A stretch of 64,000 nucleotides of DNA from an uncultured Jannaschia sp. (GTDB lineage: Bacteria; Pseudomonadota; Alphaproteobacteria; Rhodobacterales; Rhodobacteraceae), in assembly GCF_947503795.1 (NCBI RefSeq), contig NZ_CANNEZ010000001.1:2037001-2101000 (forward strand). The letters run 5' to 3'. The translations under genes were made by a program, and so were the position numbers. Numbering within the stretch: position 1 is the stretch's first letter; the number at the start of each line of letters is the position of its first letter. Below are positions 16,529 through 25,035 of the stretch, piece by piece. The notes under the pieces were generated by a model that was not told the DNA's origin, did not search any database, and saw only the letters and a program-made list of their open reading frames with translations.

Positions 16529-18187
16529 TCAGGCGGCCGCGTCGAGGAGGGCCCGGGCCGCGCCGCGGGCGGCCTCGGTGACGGTGTCGCCGGCAAGCAT
16601 ACGCGCGATCTCGTCGACCCGGTCGGCCTCGGCCACGGGTAGGACGGTGGAGGTGGTCGCGTCGCCCGTGCTGCGCTTCTCGACCCGCCAGTGATGCGCG
16701 CCGAGGGCTGCGACCTGCGGGCTGTGGGTGACGACGAGGACCTGACCGCCCTCGGCCAGTGCCTGAAGGCGGCGGCCCACGGCGTCGGCCGTCGCACCGC
16801 CGACCCCGCGATCGATCTCGTCGAAGATCAGGGTGAGGGACTTGTCGCCGCCGGTCAGGCAGACCTTCAGCGCCAGGAGAAACCGGCTGAGCTCGCCGCC
16901 CGAGGCGATCTTGTCGAGCGGGCCCGAGGGCGCGCCGGGATTGGTCGCGACCTCGAAGGCGACGTGGTCGGCGCCTTCGGGGCCGGGTTGGCCCGGCTGG
17001 ACGATCGTGGTGAAGACCGCGCGTTCCATCTTGAGCGGGGCCAATTCGCGGGCCATGGCCGCGTCGAGGCGGGTCGCCGCGTCCCGCCGGAGCGTCGTCA
17101 GCGCCGCGGCGGCCGCGTCGTAGCGCGCGGCGGCAGCCGTCTCGGCCGCGGCGAGCCGCTCCAGCCCGCCCTCGGAGGCGTCGAGCAGGTCGAGACGCTG
17201 CCGCAGATCGGCGAGGAAGGCGGCGAGGTCGTCGGGCTGCACGCCGTGTTTGCGGGCCATGGCGCGGATCGCGAAGAGACGCTCCTCCGTCTCCTCGACC
17301 TCGCGCGGATCGAAGGTCAGCGCGTCGAGGCAGCTTTCGACGCCGGCCTGCGCCTCGCCCAGTTCGACCATGGCGCGCCCGAGCGCGTCGATCGCGCCCG
17401 CGAGGCTTTCGCCCGCCTGCTCGGCCGCGTCCTCCAGCCAACGGGTGGCGTCGAGCATCTGGCCCTCGGCTCCCTGCCCGCCGATCGCGGCAAGGGCCTT
17501 TGCGACGTCCTCATGGATCCGGCCCGAGGCCTGCATCAGGCGGCGGCGGGTGTCGAGCTCGGCCTCTTCGCCAGGCGTTGGCGACAGGCGGTCGCCCTCC
17601 TCGACGGCGTGGCGCAGGAACTCCTCTTCGGCGCGGGCCGCGTCGATCGTGGCGCGGGCGGCCTCGGTCGCGCGGCGGGCCTCGGCCAGCTCGGACCACG
17701 CGGCGCGCACGGCGGCGAGCGCGTCCCCGCCGCCCGCATAGGCATCCAGCAGTGCGCGATGGCCACGCACGTTCAGAAGGCCGCGATCGTCGTGCTGACC
17801 GTGGAGTTCGAGGAGCGTGTCCGAGAGCGCGCGCAGAACATCGCCGGTCACGCGCGTCCCGTTGACCCAGGCCGTCTTGCGCCCGTCGCGGGCATTGACG
17901 CGCCGCAGGAGAAGCTCGTCCTCCTCGGCCTCGATCTCGTGGGCATCGAGCACGTCGCGCGCCGGATGGCCGGGCGGCAAATCGAAGCTGGCCGTGACCT
18001 CGCCCTGCTTGGCGCCCTGGCGCACCAGTTCGGCCCGCCCGCGCCATCCGAGCACGAAGCCGAGACTGTCGAGCAGGATCGACTTCCCCGCCCCCGTCTC
18101 GCCGGTCAGCACATTGAGGCCGCCCCCGAATTCGAGGGAGAGCCGCTCGATGATGAGCATGTCGCGGATGTCGAGAGAGCGGAGCAT
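16529..18187 (-). CDS. recN: DNA repair ATPase RecN
   Basis: SMC-like ATPase acting early at double-strand breaks before RecA. The 552-residue protein has an N-terminal P-loop (TGETGAGKSILLDSL, about 28-42), a long central helical coiled-coil region (about 150-370) rich in Ala, Arg and Glu, and a C-terminal ABC half with LASGGELSRFLLALK (signature) and the Walker B region LIFDEIDRGVGG. It is transcribed away from bamD, separated by a 377-base gap. No LexA box was identified by eye. Confidence 0.95.
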   Translation of the reverse strand: MLRSLDIRDMLIIERLSLEFGGGLNVLTGETGAGKSILLDSLGFVLGWRGRAELVRQGAKQGEVTASFDLPPGHPARDVLDAHEIEAEEDELLLRRVNARDGRKTAWVNGTRVTGDVLRALSDTLLELHGQHDDRGLLNVRGHRALLDAYAGGGDALAAVRAAWSELAEARRATEAARATIDAARAEEEFLRHAVEEGDRLSPTPGEEAELDTRRRLMQASGRIHEDVAKALAAIGGQGAEGQMLDATRWLEDAAEQAGESLAGAIDALGRAMVELGEAQAGVESCLDALTFDPREVEETEERLFAIRAMARKHGVQPDDLAAFLADLRQRLDLLDASEGGLERLAAAETAAAARYDAAAAALTTLRRDAATRLDAAMARELAPLKMERAVFTTIVQPGQPGPEGADHVAFEVATNPGAPSGPLDKIASGGELSRFLLALKVCLTGGDKSLTLIFDEIDRGVGGATADAVGRRLQALAEGGQVLVVTHSPQVAALGAHHWRVEKRSTGDATTSTVLPVAEADRVDEIARMLAGDTVTEAARGAARALLDAAA

Positions 18188-18564
18188 GCGGGGGCGTCAG
18201 CGTCCTTGCGCGGGGGTGTCGCGGGGGCGCGACGAGACCCCGGTGTCGCTGATGTCTCGGTGATGGGGGGAACGGAGCATGCCGGATAATTAATGCGCCG
18301 CGGGAGGAATGGCGAGGGAATTGGGAGAGGATCGGCGCATGGGGGCCGCTCCCTCTAGATGCGCGTAGAACGAATGCTCAGACCAAGATCCCGGATGTCT
18401 GTCGGCAGCGCGCCTGGGCTGGGGGCGAACAGGGGACCTGCGTTAAACGCGACCATCGCGAGTCATGGATTGAGTCGGCGTCGCGTATGCGGTGGCCAGC
18501 CATTATACTGACGGCGCGCTGGCGCCAGCGGCCCGAACGGACCCGCGCGCGAAGGCACCCAGAC
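18188..18564. other. 377-base intergenic region between recN and bamD
   Basis: This gap lies upstream of recN and downstream of bamD (both minus strand). It should hold the recN promoter and the bamD 3' end. I see no ORF with a convincing start and composition, no RNA gene and no strong terminator; only a short palindromic stretch near 18525 (TGGCGCCA). Confidence 0.5.
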
Positions 18565-19398
18565 CTAGAGCCAGTTGCCCCGGATCGTGCGGCGATAGAT
18601 GTCGCGCAGCCAGCCGGTGCCCGCCGCCTCGGGCGAGAGGCCGCGGCCGGTCAATTGCCGAAAGGCGTCGTCGTAGAAGGGCGAGGACTGGAAATTGTGC
18701 CCGAGGATCGCGCCCGCGGTCTGGGCCTCCTCGGTGAGGCCGAGGGCCAGATAGGCCTCGACCAGGCGCATCAGGGCCTCGGGCGTGTGGGTCGTGGTCT
18801 GGAATTCCTCGACCACGGCGCGGAACCGGTTGATCGAGGACGGGTAGAAGCCGCGCTTGAGGTAGTAGCGCCCGATCTCCATCTCCTTGGCGGCGAGGTG
18901 ATCGAAGGCGAGGTCGAACTTCAGGATCGACGAGCGGGCGTATTCGCTGTCGGGATAGGTCTCGATGACGGTGCGCAGGCTGGAGAGCGCCTGGAAGGTC
19001 AGGCCCTGGTCGCGGCCCACCTGGTCGATCTGGTCGTAATAGCTGAGCGCGAGGAGATATTGCGCGTAGGCCGCGTCCTCGTCTGCCGGGTAGAAGTCGA
19101 TGAAGCGCTGGGCCGAGGCGCGCGCGTTCTCGTAGTCGCGATCCTCGTGATAGGCGAAGGCCTGCATGATGAGGCCGCGCTTGGCCCATTCGCTGTAGGG
19201 ATAGAGCCGCTCGACCTCGCCGAAAAGGATGGCCGCATCATCGGGGTCACCGGCGGCGAGCTGGACTTCGGCCTGCTGGTAGATGCCTTCGGGCGACGTG
19301 TCTTCGAGATCGATGCTGGTCCCGCCGCGTCCACACGCCGCAAGGATCGCAAGCGCGGCGAGCGCGCCGGTCCATCGTATCGTTCCACCGGTCGTCAT
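18565..19398 (-). CDS. bamD: Outer-membrane assembly lipoprotein BamD
   Basis: Essential lipoprotein of the BAM complex, which folds beta-barrel proteins such as LptD into the outer membrane. The 277-residue precursor has a lipobox ILAAC (lipidated Cys22) and then five TPR-like helical repeats. Typical YfiO/BamD blocks are visible: YPYSEWAKRGLIMQAFAYH, FIDFYPADEDAAYAQYL, YPDSEYARSS and YYLKRGFYPSSINRF. ATG 19398 is chosen because it begins the lipoprotein signal; the open frame is 93 bases longer. It follows lpxC on the same strand, a common alphaproteobacterial neighbourhood (ftsZ-lpxC-bamD-recN). Confidence 0.95.
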   Translation of the reverse strand: MTTGGTIRWTGALAALAILAACGRGGTSIDLEDTSPEGIYQQAEVQLAAGDPDDAAILFGEVERLYPYSEWAKRGLIMQAFAYHEDRDYENARASAQRFIDFYPADEDAAYAQYLLALSYYDQIDQVGRDQGLTFQALSSLRTVIETYPDSEYARSSILKFDLAFDHLAAKEMEIGRYYLKRGFYPSSINRFRAVVEEFQTTTHTPEALMRLVEAYLALGLTEEAQTAGAILGHNFQSSPFYDDAFRQLTGRGLSPEAAGTGWLRDIYRRTIRGNWL

Positions 19399-19497
19399 GT
19401 GGTCCAGATCCCCTGCCCCGTGCCCCCTGACAGGGCTTGCGCCGCACCATAGCGGCGACGGGTTGAGGTGTGAAGCATGCCGAGCGACCAATTCTCG

Positions 19498-20412
19498 TCA
19501 GAGATGCGTAAACACATCCTTCTCAAGACCCGCGCCGGGCAGGATGCCGCATTCGGCCGCCGTCAGCGTGCGGACGCGGTAGGCGAGCGGGTCGGCGAAC
19601 AGAGCGTGCAGAAGCTTGTTCGTCATGGCGTGACCGGCACGGATGCCGGTGTAGCGACCGAGGATGGGCGCACCGGCCAGCGACAGGTCGCCCAGCGCAT
19701 CGAGCATCTTGTGACGCACGGCCTCGTCGGTGTGGCGAAAGCCCTCGGGGTTCACGACGCGGTCGCCATCGACCACGACGGCGTTCGCAAGCGAGCCGCC
19801 GAGCGCCTTGCCCGCAGCATGCATCGCGTCGACATCGGACTGACGACAGAAGGTGCGGCTGTCGCAGAGCTCGCGCACGAACGTACCGTTCGACAGGCGC
19901 AGCACCTTGTGCTGCTGGCCGATGGCGCGGTCGGTGAAGTCGATGGAGAAGTCGATCTCGAGCTCGGGTGCGGGCGTCAGCGTGGCCGAGGCGGCACCGT
20001 CGGACACATGCACCCGGCGGAGCACTTCCAGAGCATGGACCGGCGCGTCCTGACGCGCGATGCCGGCCTTGAGGATGGCCCGCACGAAATCCGAGGCGGA
20101 TCCGTCGAGGATGGGAACCTCGGGGCCGTCAATCTCGACGATGGCGTTGTTGATGCCGCAGCCGGTCAGCGCGGCCATGACATGCTCGACCGTCGAGACG
20201 GAAACGCCCGCCTCGTTGATCAGCAGCGTGCAGAGCGGCGAGGTCTCGACGCTGTCGTGGCGCGCGGCGATCATGCCGTTGCCCGCAACATCGGTGCGAC
20301 GGAACCAGATCCCGTGATTTGCCATGGCGGGATGAATGGACATGCGGGCGGACCGGCCATGGTGCAGGCCGACGCCGGTGAAGTGGATCGCGGTGCGGAT
20401 CGTGTTCTGCAT
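19498..20412 (-). CDS. lpxC: UDP-3-O-acyl-N-acetylglucosamine deacetylase LpxC
   Basis: Zinc deacetylase catalysing the committed step of lipid A synthesis. The 304-residue protein shows the zinc-site helix STVEHVMAAL (His77), DGSASDFV, the conserved block NPEGFRHTDEAVRHKMLDALGDLSLAG with the second histidine and the zinc aspartate, and GRYTGIRAGHAMTN with the late catalytic histidine. It lies between ftsZ and bamD. A strong terminator after ftsZ and a 10-bp hairpin upstream of lpxC suggest lpxC has its own promoter in 20413-20650. Confidence 0.97.
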   Translation of the reverse strand: MQNTIRTAIHFTGVGLHHGRSARMSIHPAMANHGIWFRRTDVAGNGMIAARHDSVETSPLCTLLINEAGVSVSTVEHVMAALTGCGINNAIVEIDGPEVPILDGSASDFVRAILKAGIARQDAPVHALEVLRRVHVSDGAASATLTPAPELEIDFSIDFTDRAIGQQHKVLRLSNGTFVRELCDSRTFCRQSDVDAMHAAGKALGGSLANAVVVDGDRVVNPEGFRHTDEAVRHKMLDALGDLSLAGAPILGRYTGIRAGHAMTNKLLHALFADPLAYRVRTLTAAECGILPGAGLEKDVFTHL

Positions 20413-20519
20413 GTCGTCTCAACCTCCGGGCGGCCATCGGGCACGCCGCTGAGACTGAGCTAGGTGCAGGGGGGCTGCACCGCAATTCAAGCTGGGTTAC
20501 GGGGTGAAACAGCCGGGTC

Positions 20520-20553
20520 GCGGGGGTGGCGAAACTTCGCCGACCACCCCCGC
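20520..20553 (-). promoter_or_regulatory. Nested hairpin upstream of lpxC
   Basis: Outer arms GCGGGGGTGG and CCACCCCCGC (10 bp) enclose an inner inverted repeat GGCGAA/TTCGCC that reuses the last GG of the outer arm, so two alternative folds are possible. It lies 108-141 bases upstream of the lpxC start. Next to it are an AT-rich stretch (about 20565-20575) and the 10-bp palindrome CAACATGTTG (about 20577-20586). It may be a 5'-UTR structure or operator; no known riboswitch is recognised. Confidence 0.4.
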
Positions 20554-20654
20554 CCTAACCGAAAACCAATTTTAAACAACATGTTGCGAATGCGCCTTCG
20601 GCGCGATTCCCCCCGTCATAGGGGCATGATGTGAACGCATCGTAACGGTTCGGG

Positions 20655-20688
20655 ACAAAAAAGAGCGGCGGCCCCGAGGGGCCGCCGC
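20655..20688 (-). terminator. Strong intrinsic terminator of ftsZ
   Basis: On the minus strand an 11-bp GC stem (GCGGCGGCCCC and its complement, tight CGAG-type loop) is followed by TCTTTTTT, 34 bases past the ftsZ stop. This is the clearest rho-independent terminator in the window and separates ftsZ from lpxC transcriptionally. Confidence 0.88.
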
Positions 20689-20721
20689 CGGTCTTGGTGC
20701 TTGGGTGCGTCTGGCCCGCGT

Positions 20722-22329
20722 TCAGTTCGCCTGGCGGCGAAGGAAGGCGGGGATCTCGATGCGCTCGTCCTCGGGGTCCGCCTGCGGGGCGGGCGCGGGG
20801 GCGGTGGCGGCCGGCGCGGCGGGGCGCGCCACAGGGGCGTCAGCGGCGGTGCCGGTCATCCGGTTGATCAGGCTGCCGATGCCGAAGCGGGCGTTGTGAT
20901 CCGCGCCGCGGGGCGCGTCCTGCGGCTGCGCCCGCTGCTCGCCTTTGAGGACGGCGGCCCGCAGACGGTCCATCGCCTCGGGGGTCGGCGCGCCGGGCGC
21001 GGCCTCGGCGCGCGGTTGGGCCTGGAAGCTCGGCACGGCCGGCTCGACGGCCATCGCGGGCGCGGGCGTCGGCGCCGGCTGGTAGGACGGCGGCGGCAGG
21101 TCGTCGGCAGCGGGGCTGCGGCGACCGAAGAAGTCGTCGGCCATCGACGCCTCTTCGGCATCCTGCTGGTCGACGGCATCGAAGAAGCTGGCCGCGGCGG
21201 GGGCCGGCTCGGGCATGGACGCGGGCTGCTCGAGTGTCAGCGGCTGCGGCGCGGGATCGGGCGTCACGGCGGCCGCGGCTGCCTGCTGGGCCTGAACCGG
21301 GGCAGTCGCTTCGGAGAGACGGCGGCGCGGCATTGGGGCCTCGTTGGCGCCCTCGGCGACGTCGATCCCCGTCGCGACGACCGAGACACGCATCGTGCCT
21401 TCCATCGCGGTGTCGAGGGTCGAGCCGACGATGATGTTCGCGTCCTCGTCCACCTCCTGGCGGATGCGATTGGCGGCCTCGTCCATCTCGAAGAGCGTGA
21501 GGTCGTGCCCGCCGGTGATGTTGATGAGCACGCCGCGCGCACCCTTGAGCGACAGCTCGTCGAGAAGCGGGTTGGCGATAGCCTTCTCGGCGGCCTCGAC
21601 GGCGCGATCCTCGCCCGTGGCCTCGCCGGTGCCCATCATGGCCTTGCCCATCTCGTCCATCACGGACCGGACGTCGGCGAAGTCGAGATTGATCATGCCC
21701 GGACGGACCATCAGGTCGGTCACGCCCTTGACGCCCTGGTAGAGCACGTCGTCGGCGAGGCTGAACGCCTCGGTGAAGGTGGTCTTCTCGTTGGCGAGGC
21801 GGAACAGGTTCTGGTTCGGAATGATGATGAGCGTGTCGACGACCTTCTGGAGCGCCTCGACGCCCTCCTCGGCCTGGCGCATCCGCTTGGCGCCCTCGAA
21901 CTGGAAGGGCTTGGTGACGACACCGACGGTCAGGATGCCCAGCTCGCGGGCGGCCTGTGCGATGATCGGGGCCGCACCGGTTCCGGTGCCGCCGCCCATG
22001 CCGGCGGTGATGAAGCACATATGCGCACCGGCGAGACGGTCGACGATCTCCTCGATCGTCTCCTCGGCGGCGGATGCGCCGACCTGGGGTCGCGCGCCCG
22101 CGCCGAGCCCTTCGGTGACGCGCGCGCCGAGCTGGATGCGCGACTGCGCCTGATTTTGCTGGAGCGCCTGGGCGTCGGTGTTCGCGACGACGAACTCGAC
22201 CCCCTCCAGATCCTTCTGGATCATGTTGTTGACGGCGTTGCCGCCCGCTCCGCCGACACCGAAGACGGTGATGCGCGGACGCAGATCGAGTTCGGCGCCG
22301 CCGCCGGGCATGGTGAGATTCAACGTCAT
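20722..22329 (-). CDS. ftsZ: Cell-division tubulin FtsZ
   Basis: GTPase that polymerises into the Z-ring at midcell. The 535-residue protein has the tubulin signature GGGTGTG (112-118), the N-terminal nucleotide loop [11 protein letters not shown], and [11 protein letters not shown] for the T7 catalytic region. A long Pro/Ala-rich linker (about 340-515) follows, and then the C-terminal conserved peptide [16 protein letters not shown] that binds FtsA and other partners. The total is longer than E. coli FtsZ (383) because of the linker, as is usual in alphaproteobacteria. ATG 22329 is preferred over an in-frame GTG 12 bases upstream. It ends the minus-strand dcw cluster but is separated from ftsA by two opposite-strand genes. 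Confidence 0.98.
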   Translation of the reverse strand: MTLNLTMPGGGAELDLRPRITVFGVGGAGGNAVNNMIQKDLEGVEFVVANTDAQALQQNQAQSRIQLGARVTEGLGAGARPQVGASAAEETIEEIVDRLAGAHMCFITAGMGGGTGTGAAPIIAQAARELGILTVGVVTKPFQFEGAKRMRQAEEGVEALQKVVDTLIIIPNQNLFRLANEKTTFTEAFSLADDVLYQGVKGVTDLMVRPGMINLDFADVRSVMDEMGKAMMGTGEATGEDRAVEAAEKAIANPLLDELSLKGARGVLINITGGHDLTLFEMDEAANRIRQEVDEDANIIVGSTLDTAMEGTMRVSVVATGIDVAEGANEAPMPRRRLSEATAPVQAQQAAAAAVTPDPAPQPLTLEQPASMPEPAPAAASFFDAVDQQDAEEASMADDFFGRRSPAADDLPPPSYQPAPTPAPAMAVEPAVPSFQAQPRAEAAPGAPTPEAMDRLRAAVLKGEQRAQPQDAPRGADHNARFGIGSLINRMTGTAADAPVARPAAPAATAPAPAPQADPEDERIEIPAFLRRQAN

Positions 22330-22637
22330 TGCTCTGTCCACCTGTATTGTGGGCCCGCCTCAGGCCGCTTGGTTCATGCGTTTTCCGCAGATTTTGACAC
22401 AAGGTAACGAATCGCAAACCGTCCGTCACCCAAAAAACGAATCGGTGTGGCGGATCGGCCCGTGGGCGGGGCGTCCCACCCCGGAAGTGAGGAAATCCCG
22501 ACCCGATCCGGCGCGCGGGTCAGGGATTCCCGACTGACGGTCCGACGCCCCGCCCGACATGCTGTCCTCACACCGTCGGATGACCCGGCGGGCACCAAAT
22601 CGGATGCGAAACGCATCCCTTAGGGAAGGATCAGAAC
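22330..22637. other. Divergent promoter region between ftsZ and a small exported-protein gene
   Basis: These 308 bases must carry the ftsZ promoter (minus) and that of the 103-residue protein (plus). Visible structure: an imperfect inverted repeat at 22491-22530 (14 pairs with one bulged A on each side, 10-base loop); a GTGGG/CCCAC repeat around 22462-22478; and a GATTC (GANTC) within the repeat, the motif methylated by CcrM in alphaproteobacteria. No CtrA box (TTAA-N7-TTAA) is visible. It contains no ORF I believe in. Confidence 0.5.
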
Positions 22638-22949
22638 ATGTCTGCCAATATCGTCACCGTCACGCTGGGTCTCGGGGGCGGCGTCGTCGGCGCCCTCGCC
22701 GCCGCACTGCTCATCTCGGCCGCCGGGCCCGCCGCCGCCGGACAGGGCAGCTACCCGAACTGCGAGCCGCGGCTCTTCCGGGACCTGCCGCGCCACACGC
22801 AGATCGCGATCTCGCAGTTCTGCCGCGACAGCCAGGAGGACGGGCCGGCCACGCCCGCCGCGGCCCCCGCGCCCGTCTTCGAGCCCGATTTCGAGAGCAT
22901 TCCCGACATCGTCACCTTCGCCGAGCCGGGCGACGAGGTGCTGCGCTGA
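22638..22949 (+). CDS. Small membrane-anchored or exported protein
   Basis: A 103-residue protein with an N-terminal glycine/alanine-rich hydrophobic segment (about 5-33, signal peptide or anchor, AAA near 35). A mature part of about 65 residues follows, with two cysteines (NCEPRLF and FCRDSQ) and a Pro/Ala-rich acidic tail. AAGGA lies eight bases before the ATG. I recognise no family. It sits with the next plus-strand gene between ftsA and ftsZ, on the opposite strand. Confidence 0.68.
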   Translation: MSANIVTVTLGLGGGVVGALAAALLISAAGPAAAGQGSYPNCEPRLFRDLPRHTQIAISQFCRDSQEDGPATPAAAPAPVFEPDFESIPDIVTFAEPGDEVLR

Positions 22950-23145
22950 GATCGGCGCCGCCCGCCCGGGGGGACGGGGTGAGCCGAGTGACGGGGCGGT
23001 CCCATCGGGGCCGCCCCGTTTCGTGTCGGCCGTTTTCGCGCCCCTGCCTGGTCTTGCCGCGAATGGGCCACGCGGGTCGACAATTCCGCCCGATCACGAC
23101 GTCGGGTTCTCCGCCGTGGCCACCAAAACCGCGGAGGACGACCGG

Positions 23146-23250
23146 ATGCGGAAATTCGCAATCATCGCGCCGGGCGCGCTCCTCGTGGCGTGCGCCGTCA
23201 TGCGAAGGCCCCGGCCTCTGAGGCCGCCACCCTTGAGACAGGGGTGCGCT
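23146..23250 (+). pseudogene. Possible frameshifted entericidin-like lipoprotein
   Basis: GGAGGA and an ATG at 23146 start MRKFAIIAPGALLVACA, which looks like a tiny lipoprotein signal with a lipobox (LLVAC). The frame then turns into arginine/proline-rich sequence unlike a real protein. From 23199 another frame instead reads HAKAPASEAATLETGVR and stops at 23250, the sort of short tail expected of an entericidin-type lipoprotein. A one-base change near 23195 would join them. It may be a broken small gene, a sequencing error or chance. Confidence 0.3.
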
Positions 23251-23361
23251 GACAACACGCCTCGGCCGCCCCGACCCGCATCGAGAAATGCCCCATCCCG
23301 GCCCAAATCGCGCCGACATCCCGGTGCAGATGCCGACCATCACATATCGAAAGGACATCCC

Positions 23362-23703
23362 ATGACCCGCCCCGGCATCATCGCCCTGGCCGCCATCGCC
23401 GCCATGACCCTCGGCACGAGCGCCCATTCGGCCGAACTGGTCGCGTACAAGCTCAACCTCAGCGCCTTCTCCAAGCCCAGCATCCAGATCGCCCCGTCCG
23501 GCTCCATTGCGGTGCATAAGGCCTATAATATCCGGAAGTTCCGCTTGAACCAAAGCCAGATCACCCAGCTGCCGCTCAACCAGCGCGCCGCCTACATCAT
23601 GAGCTCCGGCGGATCGCTGAGCCAGAATTCGAAGGTCAACGAAGCCGGGGGCGACGTGGTCGCGTCCGTGCCGGACACCACGACGCACGACCCGCATTTC
23701 TGA
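23362..23703 (+). CDS. Small exported protein of unknown function
   Basis: A 113-residue protein with a signal peptide (TRPGIIALAAIAAMTLGTSAHSA^EL) and a mature part of about 90 residues without cysteines, rich in Ser, Asn and Gln (NQSQITQLPLNQRAAYIMSSGG). I recognise no family. AAAGGA lies about eight bases before the ATG at 23362; the open frame extends about 340 bases further upstream but that sequence is not protein-like. It is convergent with ftsA, with three bases between the stops. Confidence 0.72.
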   Translation: MTRPGIIALAAIAAMTLGTSAHSAELVAYKLNLSAFSKPSIQIAPSGSIAVHKAYNIRKFRLNQSQITQLPLNQRAAYIMSSGGSLSQNSKVNEAGGDVVASVPDTTTHDPHF

Positions 23704-23706
23704 CGA

Positions 23707-25035
23707 CTACCAGTTGTCGCGGAACCAGCGGACGGCGCGGCGGATCGAGCGGCCGGAATTCCGCTCGGGCACGGCATCGAAATCCCAGAACTCGTCCTGC
23801 GGCTCGGCGCCTTGCATGCAGAGGCCGACGCAGGCGGCGAAGGCCGGACCCTTGGCCGCTTCGGGCAGGCCCTGAACGCGGAGCGGGCGGCCCAGACGGA
23901 CCTGATTGCCAAGGATGCGCGCCGCCAAGCCGTCGAGGCCGGGGATCTGGCTGGCCCCGCCGGTCAGCACGATGCGCTGGGACGGCAGGTCACCGAAGCC
24001 CGCGGCGTCCAACCGCGCGCGCGCCTCTTCGAGGATTTCCTCGACGCGGGGGCGGATGATCCCGATCAGCTCGGTCCGCGTGACCGAGCGGCGGTCGTGG
24101 TGCCAGTCGCCCGTATCGGCCTCGAGCGCGATGACCTCGCGGTCGTCCATCCCCGTTGCGACAACCCCGCCGTAGCGGCATTTGATCATCTCGGCGGTCT
24201 GGCTGGGGATGCGCAGCCCCTGGCTGATATCGGAGGTGACGTGATCGCCACCGAGGCGCACGGTGTCGGCATAGACCATGTGCTTGCGCATGAAGATCGA
24301 CACGCCGGTCGTGCCGCCGCCCATGTCGATGCAAGCCGCGCCGAGCTCCTTCTCGTCCTCGACCAGCGCGCTGGTCGCGGCGGCGTAGGGCGCGCTGGCG
24401 AGACCGGCGAGCTCGAGATCGCAGCGGTGGATGCAGGTCAGAAGGTTCTCGATCGCGTGTGCGTCGACCGACAGAAGGTGCATGTCCGTGCGCAGCATCT
24501 CGCCCGTCTGGCCGCGCGGGTCGCGCAGCGTCGTGCGGTGGTCGAGGCCGAAATTCACCGGCTGGGCGTGCAGGATCTCGCGTCCCGCGCCGAGATCGGG
24601 CGTGTCGACCGAGGCCAGCACGCGGGCCACGTCATGGACGGTGCAGGGCCCGCTTTCCAGCGTCACCTCGCCGGCGAGGCCGTAGCTTGCGGGTCGCCCG
24701 CCGGAAAAGCAGGCGATGACATGATCGACGCGGACGCCGGCCATCTTCTGCGCGCCCTGCACGGCGGTGCGGATCGCGCGCTCGGTCTCGGGCATGGCGT
24801 CGACCTCGCCCATGCGGATGCCGCGGGACCGGGTGGTCGTCGCGCCGATGACGCGGAAGTTCGACTGGCCCGCCATGTGGCCGACGCCTTCGCCCTGGGG
24901 CGTGTTCTCCTCGAAGCGGAGCACGAGGCAGGCGGTCTTGTGGGTGCCCACGTCGAGAATGGCGACGACGCCCCGCTGGAGGGCGGCCTGACGCTTGCGG
25001 CGCATGGCCCGCTGGGCCTGGAACAGACGGCTCAT
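23707..25035 (-). CDS. ftsA: Cell-division protein FtsA
   Basis: Actin-like ATPase that tethers FtsZ filaments to the inner membrane and recruits later division proteins. The 442-residue protein has the phosphate-1 loop AILDVGTHKTACLV, a 1C/SHS2 subdomain (about 95-175), the phosphate-2 motif CIDMGGGTTGVSIF, the adenosine motif IVLTGGASQIPGL, and a C-terminal amphipathic helix (SIRRAVRWFRDNW) for membrane binding. ATG 25035 overlaps the ftsQ stop (ATGA). The frame is open upstream through ftsQ, but this start gives the family length. Confidence 0.96.
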   Translation of the reverse strand: MSRLFQAQRAMRRKRQAALQRGVVAILDVGTHKTACLVLRFEENTPQGEGVGHMAGQSNFRVIGATTTRSRGIRMGEVDAMPETERAIRTAVQGAQKMAGVRVDHVIACFSGGRPASYGLAGEVTLESGPCTVHDVARVLASVDTPDLGAGREILHAQPVNFGLDHRTTLRDPRGQTGEMLRTDMHLLSVDAHAIENLLTCIHRCDLELAGLASAPYAAATSALVEDEKELGAACIDMGGGTTGVSIFMRKHMVYADTVRLGGDHVTSDISQGLRIPSQTAEMIKCRYGGVVATGMDDREVIALEADTGDWHHDRRSVTRTELIGIIRPRVEEILEEARARLDAAGFGDLPSQRIVLTGGASQIPGLDGLAARILGNQVRLGRPLRVQGLPEAAKGPAFAACVGLCMQGAEPQDEFWDFDAVPERNSGRSIRRAVRWFRDNW

